43,552 bases of DNA. Source: Streptomyces sp. NRRL F-6492 (GTDB taxonomy: Bacteria; Actinomycetota; Actinomycetes; Streptomycetales; Streptomycetaceae). The notes under the pieces are model-generated. The model was not told where the DNA came from. It was given only the letters and a program-made list of their open reading frames with translations, and searched no databases. Both the position numbers and the translations under genes were made by a program. The stretch covers positions 1 to 43,552 of the forward strand of contig NZ_LGEG01000243.1 of assembly GCF_001280125.1 (NCBI RefSeq), written 5' to 3'. Of the stretch, positions 22,055 to 31,131 are shown piece after piece. How positions within the stretch are numbered: position 1 is the first letter of the stretch; each line of letters starts with the position of its first letter.

Positions 22055-22930
22055 GTGAGACGACACCTTGCCGCGGCCGCCGCCACCGCCGCCTCCCTCA
22101 CCCTGCTCCTCGCCCCCGGCGTCCGGGCCGCCGACGCCTCCGCCGCCAATCCGTACGAGCGCGGCCCCGCGCCGACCCGGGCGAGCGTGGAGGCGCTCCG
22201 GGGCCCCTACGCCGTCTCCCAGACCGGCGTCTCCTCCCTCGCCGTCACCGGTTTCGGCGGCGGGACCCTGTACTACCCGACGTCCACGGCCGACGGCACC
22301 TTCGGCGCGGTGGTGATCTCGCCGGGGTTCACCGCGTACCAGTCCTCCATCGCCTGGCTCGGGCCCCGCCTCGCCTCGCAGGGGTTCGTGGTGTTCACCA
22401 TCGACACCCTCACCACCCTCGACCAGCCCGACAGCCGGGGCCGGCAGCTCCTCGCCGCGCTCGACTACCTGACGCAGCGCAGCGCCGTACGGGGCCGGGT
22501 CGACGCGAGCCGCCTCGGGGTGATGGGGCACTCCATGGGCGGCGGAGGGGCCCTCGAAGCCGCCAAGAGCCGGCCCTCCCTCAAGGCGGCCGTCCCCCTC
22601 ACCGGCTGGAACACGGACAAGACCTGGCCCGAGATCACCACGCCCACCCTGGTCATCGGCGCGGACGGGGACACGGTCGCGCCCGTCGCCACCCACTCGG
22701 AGCCCTTCTACGAGAGCCTGCCGGGCTCGCTCGACAAGGCGTACCTGGAGCTGAACGGCGCCACGCACTTCACGCCGAACACCTCCAACACGACGATCGC
22801 GAAGTACGGCATCGCGTGGCTCAAGCGCTTCGTCGACGACGACACCCGCTACGAGCAGTTCCTCTGCCCGCTGCCGCGGCCCGACCTCACGATCGAGGAG
22901 TACCGGGGCAGCTGCCCGCTCGGCTCCTGA
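22055..22930 (+). CDS. Secreted cutinase-like polyester hydrolase / lipase (type I PET hydrolase family)
   Basis: A 291-aa alpha/beta hydrolase from GTG 22055 (GAGAGGA upstream). Residues 1-25 are a signal peptide ending near GVRA-A. The mature protein starts [11 protein letters not shown] and closely follows Streptomyces exfoliatus lipase (the 1JFR structure) from memory, and more distantly Thermobifida cutinases. The catalytic triad is Ser160 (GHSMGG), Asp206 (GADGDTVAP) and His238 (ATHFTP). Substrate-cleft residues of polyester hydrolases are conserved: Tyr95 (GFTAYQSS, with the oxyanion-hole backbone), Met161 and Trp185 (LTGWNTDK). Cys271 and Cys287 form the usual C-terminal disulfide. 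No lid domain is present. Expected substrates are short-chain esters, cutin and possibly aliphatic or aromatic polyesters. It is flanked by hairpins on both sides, so it is its own transcription unit. Confidence 0.94.
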   Translation: MRRHLAAAAATAASLTLLLAPGVRAADASAANPYERGPAPTRASVEALRGPYAVSQTGVSSLAVTGFGGGTLYYPTSTADGTFGAVVISPGFTAYQSSIAWLGPRLASQGFVVFTIDTLTTLDQPDSRGRQLLAALDYLTQRSAVRGRVDASRLGVMGHSMGGGGALEAAKSRPSLKAAVPLTGWNTDKTWPEITTPTLVIGADGDTVAPVATHSEPFYESLPGSLDKAYLELNGATHFTPNTSNTTIAKYGIAWLKRFVDDDTRYEQFLCPLPRPDLTIEEYRGSCPLGS

Positions 22931-22966
22931 CGGCCCCCGCACCGCCTGTGCGCCGTCACAGGGCGG

Positions 22967-23004
22967 GGCTCCCGGGTCTGGTCGGCCGCCCAGACCCGGG
23001 GGCC
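22967..23004 (+). terminator. Strong hairpin terminator after the secreted hydrolase
   Basis: Arms 22967-22981 and 22990-23004 pair over 15 bp (one T-G wobble) around an 8-nt loop (22982-22989), followed by TT. It lies 37 bp after the stop at 22930. Confidence 0.7.
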
Positions 23005-23036
23005 TTCCGCCGTTCCGTACCGTACGGATCGGTAAC

Positions 23037-25688
23037 GTGGCCGGTGTGAGCGGAGCGACGCACGTCACCGCCCCCGGTCCGCGGCTGTACGACCGCGCGG
23101 CCGAACTCGCCGCGGTGGCCCGCCTTTCGGCCCCCACCGGTACCGGGGACGGCGGGATCCTGTTCGTCACCGGAGGTCCCGGCGAGGGCCGTTCCGCCCT
23201 GCTCGCCCGGGCGGCCGGCGACTTCCCCGGCACGGCCCACCGGGTCGCCGCGCCCGGCCACCGGGTGCCGTGGAGCGGTGCGCGGGCCCTGTTCGCCGCC
23301 CTCGCGCCCGGGGCTACGGACGCCCGCCGGGCGCTGCGGACCGCGCGGGGCGAGGACGGCGTCGCCGTGGCCGTGTCCGGGCTCCTCGGGGACCGTCCGG
23401 TCCTGCTCTGCCTGGACGACCTGCACCTCTGGGACGCCCATTCGCGGGCCGCGCTCGCCGCGGCGTGGCGGCGGGGCCCCCTGCCGGGCCGCCCCGGACC
23501 CCGCTGGCTCGTGTCGGCCGCCCGCCACCACCGGCCGCCCGGTGTGCCGGGGGCGGAGACCGTACGGCTCGGGCGGCTCGGCCCGGACGGCGCGCGGGCC
23601 CTCCTCGGCGACCTGGCCGCCCCTCCCCCGGCGCCGCCGGTCGTACGGCGCCTGGTGGAGGAGGCGGCGGGGCATCCCGGTGTCCTCGTCTCGGCGGTAC
23701 GGCGTCTCGGCGCCGCCCAGCTCGCGGGCACCGCGCCCCTCCCGGAACCGCCGGTCGACGGGGCGGTCCTCACCGAGGTGTACGGCGGCTTCCTGGAGCA
23801 CCTGCCCGCTGACTCCCGGCGGCTGCTCACGGTGGTGGCGCTCGCGGGCCGTACCGGGGAGGAGGGCGCCGCCACGGCGACGCGCCGCCTCTCCGGCGTC
23901 GCCGTCGACGCCGTCCTCGACGGCGCGCGGGCGACCCGCACCCCCGCGGAGCCGCTGGACGGTCTGGTCGCGGACGGGCTGCTGCGCCGCGTCGACGGGC
24001 TGCTCCGCTTCGAGGACCCGTTCCTCGGGCGGGCCGTCCTCGCGGCGGCCCCGGCCTCCCGGCACCGCGAGGCCCGGCGGGCGGACGTGCCCCGGGCGGC
24101 CCGTACGGCGTCGGCGCTCGCCCGGGGCGAGCGCCACCGCGCCGACCGGCTCGGACCGCCCGCCGCCGTACGCGCCCTCGCCCCCGTGGTCCGGGGCCGC
24201 TCGCACCTCGTGCGCGGTCTGGCGGCGCTGGCGGACGGGCCGGTCATGGACGCGCACGAGGCGCTCCTGCGGGCGGCGGAGCTGCTGCGGGACCGGGCGC
24301 CGGCCGAGGCGTCCGACGCCCGGTTCCTCGCGATGGAGGCCGCCTGGGCCGGGGGCGACGCCGACGCGTGCCTGGTCGCGCTCGACCGCGGCGGGGACGC
24401 CGGGGGGACGGAGCGCGACTTCCTCGACGGGCTCGGCGCCGCCCTGACCCTGCGGTTCGACGAGGCCCGCCCGGCCCTGGCGCGAGTGGTCGCGCGGGAC
24501 GGCGCCGAGGACGACCCCCGGCTGCTGCTGCGGGCGGGGTCGGCCGCGCTGGTGCTCGGCGACACCGCGGCGGCGGCCCGGGTGCACGCCCGCGCGCTCG
24601 CCCGGGCCCGGGCGGAGCACCGTACGGCCCTGCTGCCGCGCGCCCTCGAACACCTCGCGTACGCCGAGCTGCGGGACGGGCGGTACAGCAGGGCCGCGCG
24701 CACCGCCCGGGAGGGGCTGCGGGCGGCGGAGCCGACCGGGCAGCGGAACGTCGCCGCCCACCAGCACGCCGTCCTGGCCCTGGTGGCCTCGGTGGCGGGC
24801 GACGGTGACGCGGTGGCGGAGCACGCGGGTCTCGCCCTCGACACGGCGCGCCCGCACGGCCTCGTCCAGGCGGCGACGCTCGCGGAGTGGGCACTGGCCC
24901 GGGCCGAGCTGGGGCGCGGTCTGGCCGCGCAGGCGGCCGCGCGGCTCGTTCCGCTCGTCCGGGCCGGGCCCCGGGGCGGTCACTTCGCGCTGCGGATGCT
25001 GGTGGTGCCCTGCTTCGTGGAGGCGGCCGTCGCGGCGGGGCGGGCGGCCGAGGCCGGGGCGGCGGCCGCGGAGTACGCGGTCTGGGCGGGGTACGGCGTC
25101 GACGGCGCGGCACCGGCCCTGCTGGCCCGCTGCCGGGCGCTGCTCGCGCGGGGCGAAGAGCGCGGGGAGGGCGGGGAGGCGGCGTACTGGTTCGGTGAGG
25201 CCGTCCGCCGCCACGACGGCTGCGGCAACGACTTCGAGCGGGCCCGGACCCTCCTCGCGTACGGGACGTGGCTGCGGCTCCGGCGGCGTCCGGGCGCGGC
25301 GCGGGGGCCGCTGCGGGACGCCCTCGTCACCTTCGAGCGGTCGGCGGCGGACGGCTGGGCCGACCACGCCCGGTCCGAGCTGCGCGCCACCGGCGGCGCC
25401 GGCGGCGGGGCCGCCGACCCGACGGCGTGGGGCCTGCTCACGCCGCAGCAGCAGCGGATCGCCCGGCTCGCCGCGCAGGGCGCCACCAACCGGGAGATCG
25501 CGGGCCGGCTCACGCTGAGCCCGCGCACGGTCGACCACCACCTCCGGGGGGTGTTCGCCCGGCTGGGCATCCGTTCCCGGGTCGAGCTCCCGGGGCTGGT
25601 CGGCGCCGGGCTCCCGGCTCAGGCCGGCGGTACGGAGGCGAAGGGGCTGGTGTCGAGCCGGGCGAGGAGGTCGGCCGGGCCGTCGTAG
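23037..25688 (+). CDS. LAL-type LuxR family transcriptional regulator (AAA ATPase + HTH)
   Basis: An 883-aa large ATP-binding LuxR regulator from GTG 23037 (GTG 23046 also possible). Near the N-terminus lies an AAA-type ATPase: Walker A GGPGEGRS (46-53) and Walker B VLLCLDDLHLWD (about 122-133). A long helical Ala/Arg/Leu-rich middle (about 230-790) with TPR-like pattern follows. The LuxR helix-turn-helix is at about 800-860: LTPQQQRIARLAAQGATNRE, then IAGRLTLSPRTVDHHLRGVF and ARLGIRSRVEL. LAL proteins activate secondary-metabolite or carbohydrate genes. Only Walker A and B are evident. The 3' end overlaps the convergent HAD gene by 70 bp. The adjacent hydrolase gene is separated by a strong terminator. 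The target is unknown. Confidence 0.9.
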   Translation: MAGVSGATHVTAPGPRLYDRAAELAAVARLSAPTGTGDGGILFVTGGPGEGRSALLARAAGDFPGTAHRVAAPGHRVPWSGARALFAALAPGATDARRALRTARGEDGVAVAVSGLLGDRPVLLCLDDLHLWDAHSRAALAAAWRRGPLPGRPGPRWLVSAARHHRPPGVPGAETVRLGRLGPDGARALLGDLAAPPPAPPVVRRLVEEAAGHPGVLVSAVRRLGAAQLAGTAPLPEPPVDGAVLTEVYGGFLEHLPADSRRLLTVVALAGRTGEEGAATATRRLSGVAVDAVLDGARATRTPAEPLDGLVADGLLRRVDGLLRFEDPFLGRAVLAAAPASRHREARRADVPRAARTASALARGERHRADRLGPPAAVRALAPVVRGRSHLVRGLAALADGPVMDAHEALLRAAELLRDRAPAEASDARFLAMEAAWAGGDADACLVALDRGGDAGGTERDFLDGLGAALTLRFDEARPALARVVARDGAEDDPRLLLRAGSAALVLGDTAAAARVHARALARARAEHRTALLPRALEHLAYAELRDGRYSRAARTAREGLRAAEPTGQRNVAAHQHAVLALVASVAGDGDAVAEHAGLALDTARPHGLVQAATLAEWALARAELGRGLAAQAAARLVPLVRAGPRGGHFALRMLVVPCFVEAAVAAGRAAEAGAAAAEYAVWAGYGVDGAAPALLARCRALLARGEERGEGGEAAYWFGEAVRRHDGCGNDFERARTLLAYGTWLRLRRRPGAARGPLRDALVTFERSAADGWADHARSELRATGGAGGGAADPTAWGLLTPQQQRIARLAAQGATNREIAGRLTLSPRTVDHHLRGVFARLGIRSRVELPGLVGAGLPAQAGGTEAKGLVSSRARRSAGPS

Positions 25689-26296
25689 ACGGCGATGGCG
25701 CCCGCACCGGTCAGATCGGCCTCGGGGACGCCGCCGCACAGCACCCCGGCGACGGCCACTCCGGCGCGGCGGGCGGCCTTCATGTCCCAGACGCTGTCGC
25801 CGACGAACACGGCCCGGTCGGCCGGCACGCCCACGAGGGAGAGGGCGTGCTCGACGGGGTCGGGGGCGGGCTTGCCCTCGTCGACGTCGTCGGAGGTGGC
25901 GGTGTCCGTGAGCGCGTCGTCCGCGTCGATCGCCCGGCGCAGGGCCGTCAGCTCGCGGCTCCTGGCCGAGGTCACCAGGACCACCTTCCAGCCGTCGCCC
26001 GCGAGCTTCCGCAGCAGGTCGGCGGCGCCGTCGAAGGCCTGGAGCCGCTCGAAGTACGTCCCGTAGAGGGTGTCGTGCGCGGTGCTCAGGCGCTCGTCGT
26101 CCGACCGGTCGCGGTCCTGCCCGAGCAGGTGGTCGAGGAGCCGCCCGCCCGGCAGGCCGATGGACCGGTGCACGGCGTGCATGGTGACCCGGTGGCCGCC
26201 CTGGCGGAGCGCCTCCCACCAGGCGACGGTGTGCAGGTGGTTGGTGTCGGCCAGGGTTCCGTCGACGTCGAAGAGCGCTGCGCGGTCGCGGTCCAT
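25619..26296 (-). CDS. HAD family phosphatase
   Basis: A 225-aa HAD hydrolase from ATG 26296 (AGGAGA eight bases upstream). Motif I is LFDVDGTLADTNH (nucleophile Asp10, acid/base Asp12), motif II VVLVTSARS, motif III EGKPAPDP (Lys), motif IV VFVGDSVWDMKAA. The helical cap inserted after motif I (HLHTVAWWEALRQGGHRVTM, RSIGLPGG) is of the C1 type, as in phosphoglycolate phosphatase and beta-phosphoglucomutase. Substrates are small phosphorylated metabolites, not further predictable. The last 70 bp overlap the end of the LAL regulator gene on the opposite strand. It is divergent from the aromatic-acid-exporter-like gene, with 254 bp between starts. Confidence 0.9.
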   Translation of the reverse strand: MDRDRAALFDVDGTLADTNHLHTVAWWEALRQGGHRVTMHAVHRSIGLPGGRLLDHLLGQDRDRSDDERLSTAHDTLYGTYFERLQAFDGAADLLRKLAGDGWKVVLVTSARSRELTALRRAIDADDALTDTATSDDVDEGKPAPDPVEHALSLVGVPADRAVFVGDSVWDMKAARRAGVAVAGVLCGGVPEADLTGAGAIAVYDGPADLLARLDTSPFASVPPA

Positions 26297-26550
26297 GGTC
26301 GGGATCTCCTCACGGGGCACGGGTGTGGTGCGGGACGGGCACCCGGCGGCTACCCGGAACGCCTCCGTTCAGTCGCCGCCCCGGTCACCTCTCCGCCCGC
26401 GGGATTCCTCGGGGCCCGTCGGCGCGTCGGAACGCCTTCGCGGGGCGGCACCACGGAGCATCGCGGTGCGGAGGCGTCGGGCGGGTAGGCGCGCACAAGA
26501 TCGCGCCCGACCCGGGACGCGTCCCTCGCCCACCGGAGGAGGAGTACTTC

Positions 26551-27828
26551 ATGCCCCACCGCTCCGTATCGCTCGCCCCGCTGCGCCAAGGGCGCCTGTG
26601 GCAGTGGTGGGAGCGCCAGCGGCGGGACCCCTTCGTGGTCCAGACCCTGCGTTCCACCGCGGCGGCGACGATCTCGTACGTCGTCGCCCTCCAGCTCAGC
26701 TCCGAACCGGCGCCGCTGACCGCGCCGCTGACCGCGCTGCTCGTGGTGCAGGTGACGCTGTACTCGACGCTCGTGACGAGTCTGCGGCGGGTGAACTCCG
26801 TCGTCGTCGGCGTCCTCATCGCCATCGCGTTCAGCGTGCTCGTCGGTCTGACGTGGTGGAGCCTCGCGATGGTCATCCTCGCGGCCCTGGTGGTGGGGCG
26901 GTTCGTCCGGGTGGAGGAGTTCGTCGCCGAGGTGGCGATCAGCGCGATGCTGGTCCTCGGCGTCACCCAGGTCGCCGACACGGCCTGGGACCGCGTCCTG
27001 GAGACCCTGATCGGCGCGATCGTCGGCATGGTGTTCAACATGGTGCTCGTCCCGCCGGTCTGGGTGGACACCGCCGGGGACTCGATCGTGGACCTGGCCC
27101 GGCGGATGCGCCAGCTGCTCCTGGGCCTCGGCGAGGAGCTGACGGATCCCGACGTGCCCCGCGAGCCCGATCCGTTCGGCGACTTCGACGGGCCGACGTC
27201 CGTGGACCTGGCGGCGGCGCGGCTCTACGAGGCGCGGCGCCTGGACAACGACGTCGCGGACGTGGACGCGGCCCTGCGGCAGGCGGAGGACAGCCTGCGG
27301 CTGAATCCTCGCGTGAAGGAGGGGCTGCTGCACCGGATCGTGCTGCGGACGGGGCTCGACACCCTGGAGATCTCCGCCGTGGTGCTGCGCGTCCTGACCC
27401 GGACCCTGACGGACCTGGCCCGGGAGCGGGACGGGGCGGTGCTCTTCCGGCCGGAGACGGCCCGCACCCTCCAGGAGGCGGTGCGGCACCTCGGGGACAC
27501 CCTGGTGAGCTTCGCGGTCCTGGTCACCTCGCACTCCAGCTCCGGCGCGGAGACGGCGGAGAACCGTCTCGCCGAGCAGTTGGAGGCGGCCCGCGAGGCC
27601 CGTGACCGGGCCGCCGGGATGCTGAGGACGGAGGCGGCGGACGACCCGGAGCGCTGGCAGCTGTACGGCGCCCTGCTCGCCGAGGTCGACCGCGTCCTGA
27701 ACGAGCTGGACCCGGACCACCGGGGCCGCCGTCTCATGGAGGAGCTGGACCGGCACACGCGCCTGCGCGAGGAGCGGCGGCGCAAGGTCGCCTCCCTCGC
27801 GGGACGCCGCGCGCGCCGCTCCTCCTGA
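26551..27828 (+). CDS. FUSC/aromatic acid exporter family membrane protein
   Basis: A 425-aa protein; ATG 26551 follows an ideal GGAGGAGGAG site. Six hydrophobic segments fill residues about 28-180 (TAAATISYVVALQL, ALLVVQVTLYSTLV, VVVGVLIAIAFSVLVGLTWW, LAMVILAALVVGRF, VAISAMLVLGVTQVAD, LIGAIVGMVFNMVLVPP). The R-S-T-x(8)-S-Y start of helix 1 and the PLTALLVVQ loop recall the ArAE_1 half-module of the FUSC superfamily, which exports aromatic acids and similar anions. The C-terminal 240 residues are a soluble, coiled-coil-rich domain (for example RRMRQLLLGLGEEL, AENRLAEQLEAAREARDRAA). It is monocistronic and converges on the flavoenzyme gene 19 bp away. The substrate is unknown. Confidence 0.87.
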   Translation: MPHRSVSLAPLRQGRLWQWWERQRRDPFVVQTLRSTAAATISYVVALQLSSEPAPLTAPLTALLVVQVTLYSTLVTSLRRVNSVVVGVLIAIAFSVLVGLTWWSLAMVILAALVVGRFVRVEEFVAEVAISAMLVLGVTQVADTAWDRVLETLIGAIVGMVFNMVLVPPVWVDTAGDSIVDLARRMRQLLLGLGEELTDPDVPREPDPFGDFDGPTSVDLAAARLYEARRLDNDVADVDAALRQAEDSLRLNPRVKEGLLHRIVLRTGLDTLEISAVVLRVLTRTLTDLARERDGAVLFRPETARTLQEAVRHLGDTLVSFAVLVTSHSSSGAETAENRLAEQLEAAREARDRAAGMLRTEAADDPERWQLYGALLAEVDRVLNELDPDHRGRRLMEELDRHTRLREERRRKVASLAGRRARRSS

Positions 27829-27847
27829 CCTCCTCCCCCGGCGCGGG

Positions 27848-29014
27848 TCAGACGGGGCGCAGGGCTCCGTCGGCGCGCAGGTCGGCGAGGGCGGGATAGC
27901 CGTCGACGGCCATGATCAGGTCGGCCTCGGCGAGGAGCGAGCGCAGGACGTGGACGACGCCGTCCGTACCGCCGAGGGCGAGTCCGTACGCGTACGGGCG
28001 GCCGACGCCGACCGCCGTGGCGCCGAGGGCCAGGGCCTTGACGACGTCGGCCCCGGTGCGGACGCCGGAGTCGAAGAGGACGGGCAGGCCGTCGGCGGCC
28101 TCGACCACCCCGGGCAGGGCGTCGAGGGCGGGCAGGCCGCCGTTGGCCTGGCGTCCGCCGTGGTTGGAGCAGTAGACGCCGTCGACCCCGCCGTCCCGGG
28201 CGCGGCGGACGTCCTCGGGGTGGCAGATGCCCTTGAGGAGGATCGGCAGGTCGGTGAGGGAGCGCAGCCAGGCGAGGTCGTCCCAGACGAGCGGCTTGCC
28301 GAAGACGCCCGCCCACTCCACGACGGCGGCGCGCGGGTCCTCCTCGGGGGGCTTGGGGAGCCGGGCCCGGAAGACGGGGTCGGAGGTGTAGTTGGCCAGG
28401 CAGTGTCCGCGCAGCTGGGGGAAGTTGCTGGTGGCGAGGTCGCGGGGGCGCCAGCCGGTGATCCAGGTGTCGAGGGTGACGACGACGCCCCGGAAGCCGG
28501 CCGCCTCGGCGCGGTGCACCAGGCTCTCCGCGAGGGCCCGGTCGGTGGGCGTGTAGAGCTGGAAGAGGCCCGGGGTGTCGCCGAGTTCGGCGGCGACCTC
28601 CTCCAGGGGGTCGACGGTGAGCGTGGAGGCGATCATCGGCACTCCGGTGCGGGCGGCGGCGCGGGCGGTCGCCAGGTCGCCGTGTCCGTCCTGGGCGCAG
28701 AGGCCGATGACGCCGACGGGGGCCATGAAAAGCGGCGAGGGCAGTGTCATGCCGAAGAGGTCGACCGACAGGTCGCGCCGCGCGGCGCCCACCATCATGC
28801 GCGGGACGAGCCCCCACTTGCGGAAGGCCGTGGCGTTGGCCTCCTGGGTGTACTCGTCGCCCGCGCCGCCGGCCACGTACGACCACAGCGAGGGCGGCAG
28901 TGCCGACCGCGCCTTCGACTCCAGTTCGGCGAAGGTCATCGGCAGCGCGGGGACGGTGCCGAAGAGGCCCTCGAAGTAGATCTCGTTCTGGTAGTCGCCG
29001 AAGTGCGGGGGCAT
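27848..29014 (-). CDS. FMN-dependent alpha-hydroxy-acid oxidase (lactate 2-monooxygenase-like)
   Basis: A 388-aa TIM-barrel flavoenzyme from ATG 29014 with GGAAGGGAC upstream. Features of the family: the N-terminal [18 protein letters not shown] typical of lactate 2-monooxygenase rather than glycolate oxidase; [15 protein letters not shown] (flavin and substrate contact); [29 protein letters not shown] (catalytic-site Lys); YCSNHGGRQ with the base His and substrate-binding Arg; and [20 protein letters not shown] (FMN phosphate). Lactate 2-monooxygenase converts lactate to acetate, CO2 and water using O2; other 2-hydroxy acids are possible. It is monocistronic and divergent from a methyltransferase gene. 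Confidence 0.93.
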   Translation of the reverse strand: MPPHFGDYQNEIYFEGLFGTVPALPMTFAELESKARSALPPSLWSYVAGGAGDEYTQEANATAFRKWGLVPRMMVGAARRDLSVDLFGMTLPSPLFMAPVGVIGLCAQDGHGDLATARAAARTGVPMIASTLTVDPLEEVAAELGDTPGLFQLYTPTDRALAESLVHRAEAAGFRGVVVTLDTWITGWRPRDLATSNFPQLRGHCLANYTSDPVFRARLPKPPEEDPRAAVVEWAGVFGKPLVWDDLAWLRSLTDLPILLKGICHPEDVRRARDGGVDGVYCSNHGGRQANGGLPALDALPGVVEAADGLPVLFDSGVRTGADVVKALALGATAVGVGRPYAYGLALGGTDGVVHVLRSLLAEADLIMAVDGYPALADLRADGALRPV

Positions 29015-29150
29015 GGGCCCGTCCCTTCCTATCGGGGGCGGGCGCCCGGGCCGCCCGCCGTGGTGCCGTCCAGGGTGCCCGTCGCGGGCCTCCGTGACCA
29101 TGGGTCGGGCCCATGTCTCCCGTCCGGGCCGCCCGGCGGATGATGAGGGG

Positions 29151-29912
29151 ATGACACGCACCTTCGAAGAACTCGTCGCGGAGGCCTCCGCGGCCCCGGT
29201 CGACGGCTGGGACTTCTCCTGGCTCGACGGGCGGGCGACCGAGCGGCGCCCCTCCTGGGGATACCACCGGCTCCTCGCCGACCGGCTGGCCACCGCCTCG
29301 GCCGGACTGGACGTCCAGACGGGCGGCGGCGAGGTCCTGGCCGGGGTTCCGGTGCTGCCGCCGACGATGGCCGCCACCGAGTCGTGGCCCCCGAACGTCG
29401 CCCGGGCCACCGCACTGCTCCACCCGCGCGGGGTGGTGCTCGTCGCCGATCCCGACGAGCCGCCGCTGCCCTTCGGGGACGCCGCCTTCGACCTCGTCAC
29501 CAGCCGGCACCCGGCGACCGTGTGGTGGTCGGAGATCGCCCGCGTCCTGCGGCCGGGCGGCACCTACCTCGCCCAGCACGTCGGACCCGCCAGCGTCTGG
29601 GAGGTGGTGGAGCACTTCCTCGGGCCGCAGCCGGAGGCCGCCCGGGCGCGTCACCCCGACGACGAGGCCGCGGCGGCGCGGGCGGCCGGGCTCGACGTGG
29701 TGGACCTGCGCACCGAGCGGCTGCGGATGGAGTTCCACGACATCGGCGCGGTCGTCTGGTTCCTGCGCAAGGTGGTCTGGATCGTGCCCGGGTTCACGGT
29801 CGACGCCCATCTGTCCCGGCTGCGCGACCTCGACGCCCGGATCCGCGCGGAGGGGCCGTTCGTCGCCCACTCCGCCCGGACCCTGATCGAGGCGCGCAGG
29901 CCCGCCGCGTGA
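29151..29912 (+). CDS. Class I SAM-dependent methyltransferase
   Basis: A 253-aa protein from ATG 29151. The pieces of a class I methyltransferase are present but glycine-poor at motif [16 protein letters not shown] is the SAM-binding loop, [27 protein letters not shown] is motif II/III (with the PF-x-D-x-x-FD-V signature of UbiE-like enzymes), and [17 protein letters not shown] is post-I strand 5. The N-terminal [19 protein letters not shown] motif is common in a group of actinobacterial methyltransferases of unknown substrate. The fold ends with strands 6 and 7 ([20 protein letters not shown]). It sits 17 bp before the convergent phosphatase gene. No biosynthetic partners are nearby, so the acceptor is not predictable. 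Confidence 0.9.
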   Translation: MTRTFEELVAEASAAPVDGWDFSWLDGRATERRPSWGYHRLLADRLATASAGLDVQTGGGEVLAGVPVLPPTMAATESWPPNVARATALLHPRGVVLVADPDEPPLPFGDAAFDLVTSRHPATVWWSEIARVLRPGGTYLAQHVGPASVWEVVEHFLGPQPEAARARHPDDEAAAARAAGLDVVDLRTERLRMEFHDIGAVVWFLRKVVWIVPGFTVDAHLSRLRDLDARIRAEGPFVAHSARTLIEARRPAA

Positions 29913-29928
29913 CGGGCGCGGGCCCCGC

Positions 29929-31131
29929 TCAGGCGCGCGCCGGCGGGAGCCCCCAGTCGAGGCGCAGGACCGCGAGGTCGTCGGAGTGCCGGCCGGCGTT
30001 CCGCGCGTGGGTCTCCTTGATGAGGAGGTCGACGTGGACGTCCGGGTCCTCCGTCGGCAGGGTCGCGATCAGGTCGAGCAGTCCCTCGACGCCGAGCCGC
30101 TCGTTCGTCGTCCCGCTGTGGCCCTCGGTGAGGCCGTCGGTGTAGAGGGTCAGGGCGCCGGTGGCGGGGAGCGGGACGACCGTGGGGGGCCAGCGGTGGG
30201 GGCCGGGGAAGATGCCCAGGGCGATGCCGTGGGCGGCGTCCAGCTCCCGGGTCCCCCCGGGCGTGGTGAGGAGCGGTTCGTGGTGGCCGGCGAGGTGCAG
30301 GGTGGCGGTGCCGGCGTTCTGGTCGAGGGTGAGGAGGGTGCAGGTGGCGAACATCTGCTGGCCTCCGCGCTCGGCGAGCAGGATGCGCTCCATCAGGTGC
30401 AGCAGGTCGTCGCCGCGGTGTCCGCCGAGCACGAGGGAGCGCCAGGCGATCCGCAGGCAGACGCCGAGCGCGGCGGCGTCGGGCCCGTGTCCGCTGACGT
30501 CGCCGACGACGGCGTGCAGCAGTCCGTCGTCGCCCTCCACCACGTCGAGGAAGTCCCCGCCGAGCAGGGCCAGGGTGGCGCCCGGCAGGTAGCGGGAGGT
30601 CACCTTCACCGTGGAGGTGTCGAGGATCGGCTGGGGCAGCAGGCCGCGCTCCAGGCGGGCGTTCTCCTCGGCCCGCAGCCGGGCGGCCTGGGCTTCGGAG
30701 TTCGCGCGTTCGGTCTCGCTGCGGTAGACGGCGTAGCGGACCGTCCGGTGCAGCAGGTCCGCCTCGACCTTTCCCTTGACGAGGTAGTCCTGGGCTCCGG
30801 CGGCCATGGCGTCGGGGCCCGCCTGCGCCTCGGCGAGGCCGGTCAGGACGATGACGGCGGTGTGCGGGGCCATGGCCCGGACCGTGGTGACCGCGTCGGT
30901 GCCCGACACGTCGGGCAGGTGCAGGTCGAGGAGGATGCAGTCGATCGGCGTGCCGGCCAGTTCGGCGCGGGCCCCGGCCAGGGTGGTCCGGGTGGTCAGC
31001 TCGAAGCGCAGTCCCGTGTCGTGGAGGAGTTCCTCGACGAGCAGGGCGTCGCCGAGGTCGTCCTCGATCAGGAGGATGCGGTACGTCGGTTCGTGGGGCG
31101 CCGGGGCCCGGCCGATCGCGGTGGTGGTCAT
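29929..31131 (-). CDS. Response-regulator receiver / SpoIIE-type PP2C phosphatase fusion
   Basis: A 400-aa two-domain protein. Residues 17-135 are a receiver domain (acidic pocket Glu23, Asp24, Asp25; phospho-Asp69 in CILLDLHLPDVSG; Thr in VIVLTG; Lys in DYLVKGK). A coiled-coil linker (about 140-170) follows, then a SpoIIE/RsbU PP2C domain (about 185-400): ALLGGDFLDVVE, VVGDVSGHGPDAAALGVCLR, LYTDGLTEG and HSDDLAVLRL supply the metal-binding aspartates. Such proteins dephosphorylate anti-anti-sigma factors when their receiver is phosphorylated. ATG 31131 overlaps the stop of the histidine kinase (ATGA), so the kinase is its direct partner. No anti-anti-sigma gene lies in the window. Confidence 0.94.
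   Translation of the reverse strand: MTTTAIGRAPAPHEPTYRILLIEDDLGDALLVEELLHDTGLRFELTTRTTLAGARAELAGTPIDCILLDLHLPDVSGTDAVTTVRAMAPHTAVIVLTGLAEAQAGPDAMAAGAQDYLVKGKVEADLLHRTVRYAVYRSETERANSEAQAARLRAEENARLERGLLPQPILDTSTVKVTSRYLPGATLALLGGDFLDVVEGDDGLLHAVVGDVSGHGPDAAALGVCLRIAWRSLVLGGHRGDDLLHLMERILLAERGGQQMFATCTLLTLDQNAGTATLHLAGHHEPLLTTPGGTRELDAAHGIALGIFPGPHRWPPTVVPLPATGALTLYTDGLTEGHSGTTNERLGVEGLLDLIATLPTEDPDVHVDLLIKETHARNAGRHSDDLAVLRLDWGLPPARA

Noticed and set aside
23270..24447. Long frames overlapping the LAL regulator on the same strand
   Set aside because: They lack domains and the LAL frame has Walker motifs and a LuxR HTH.
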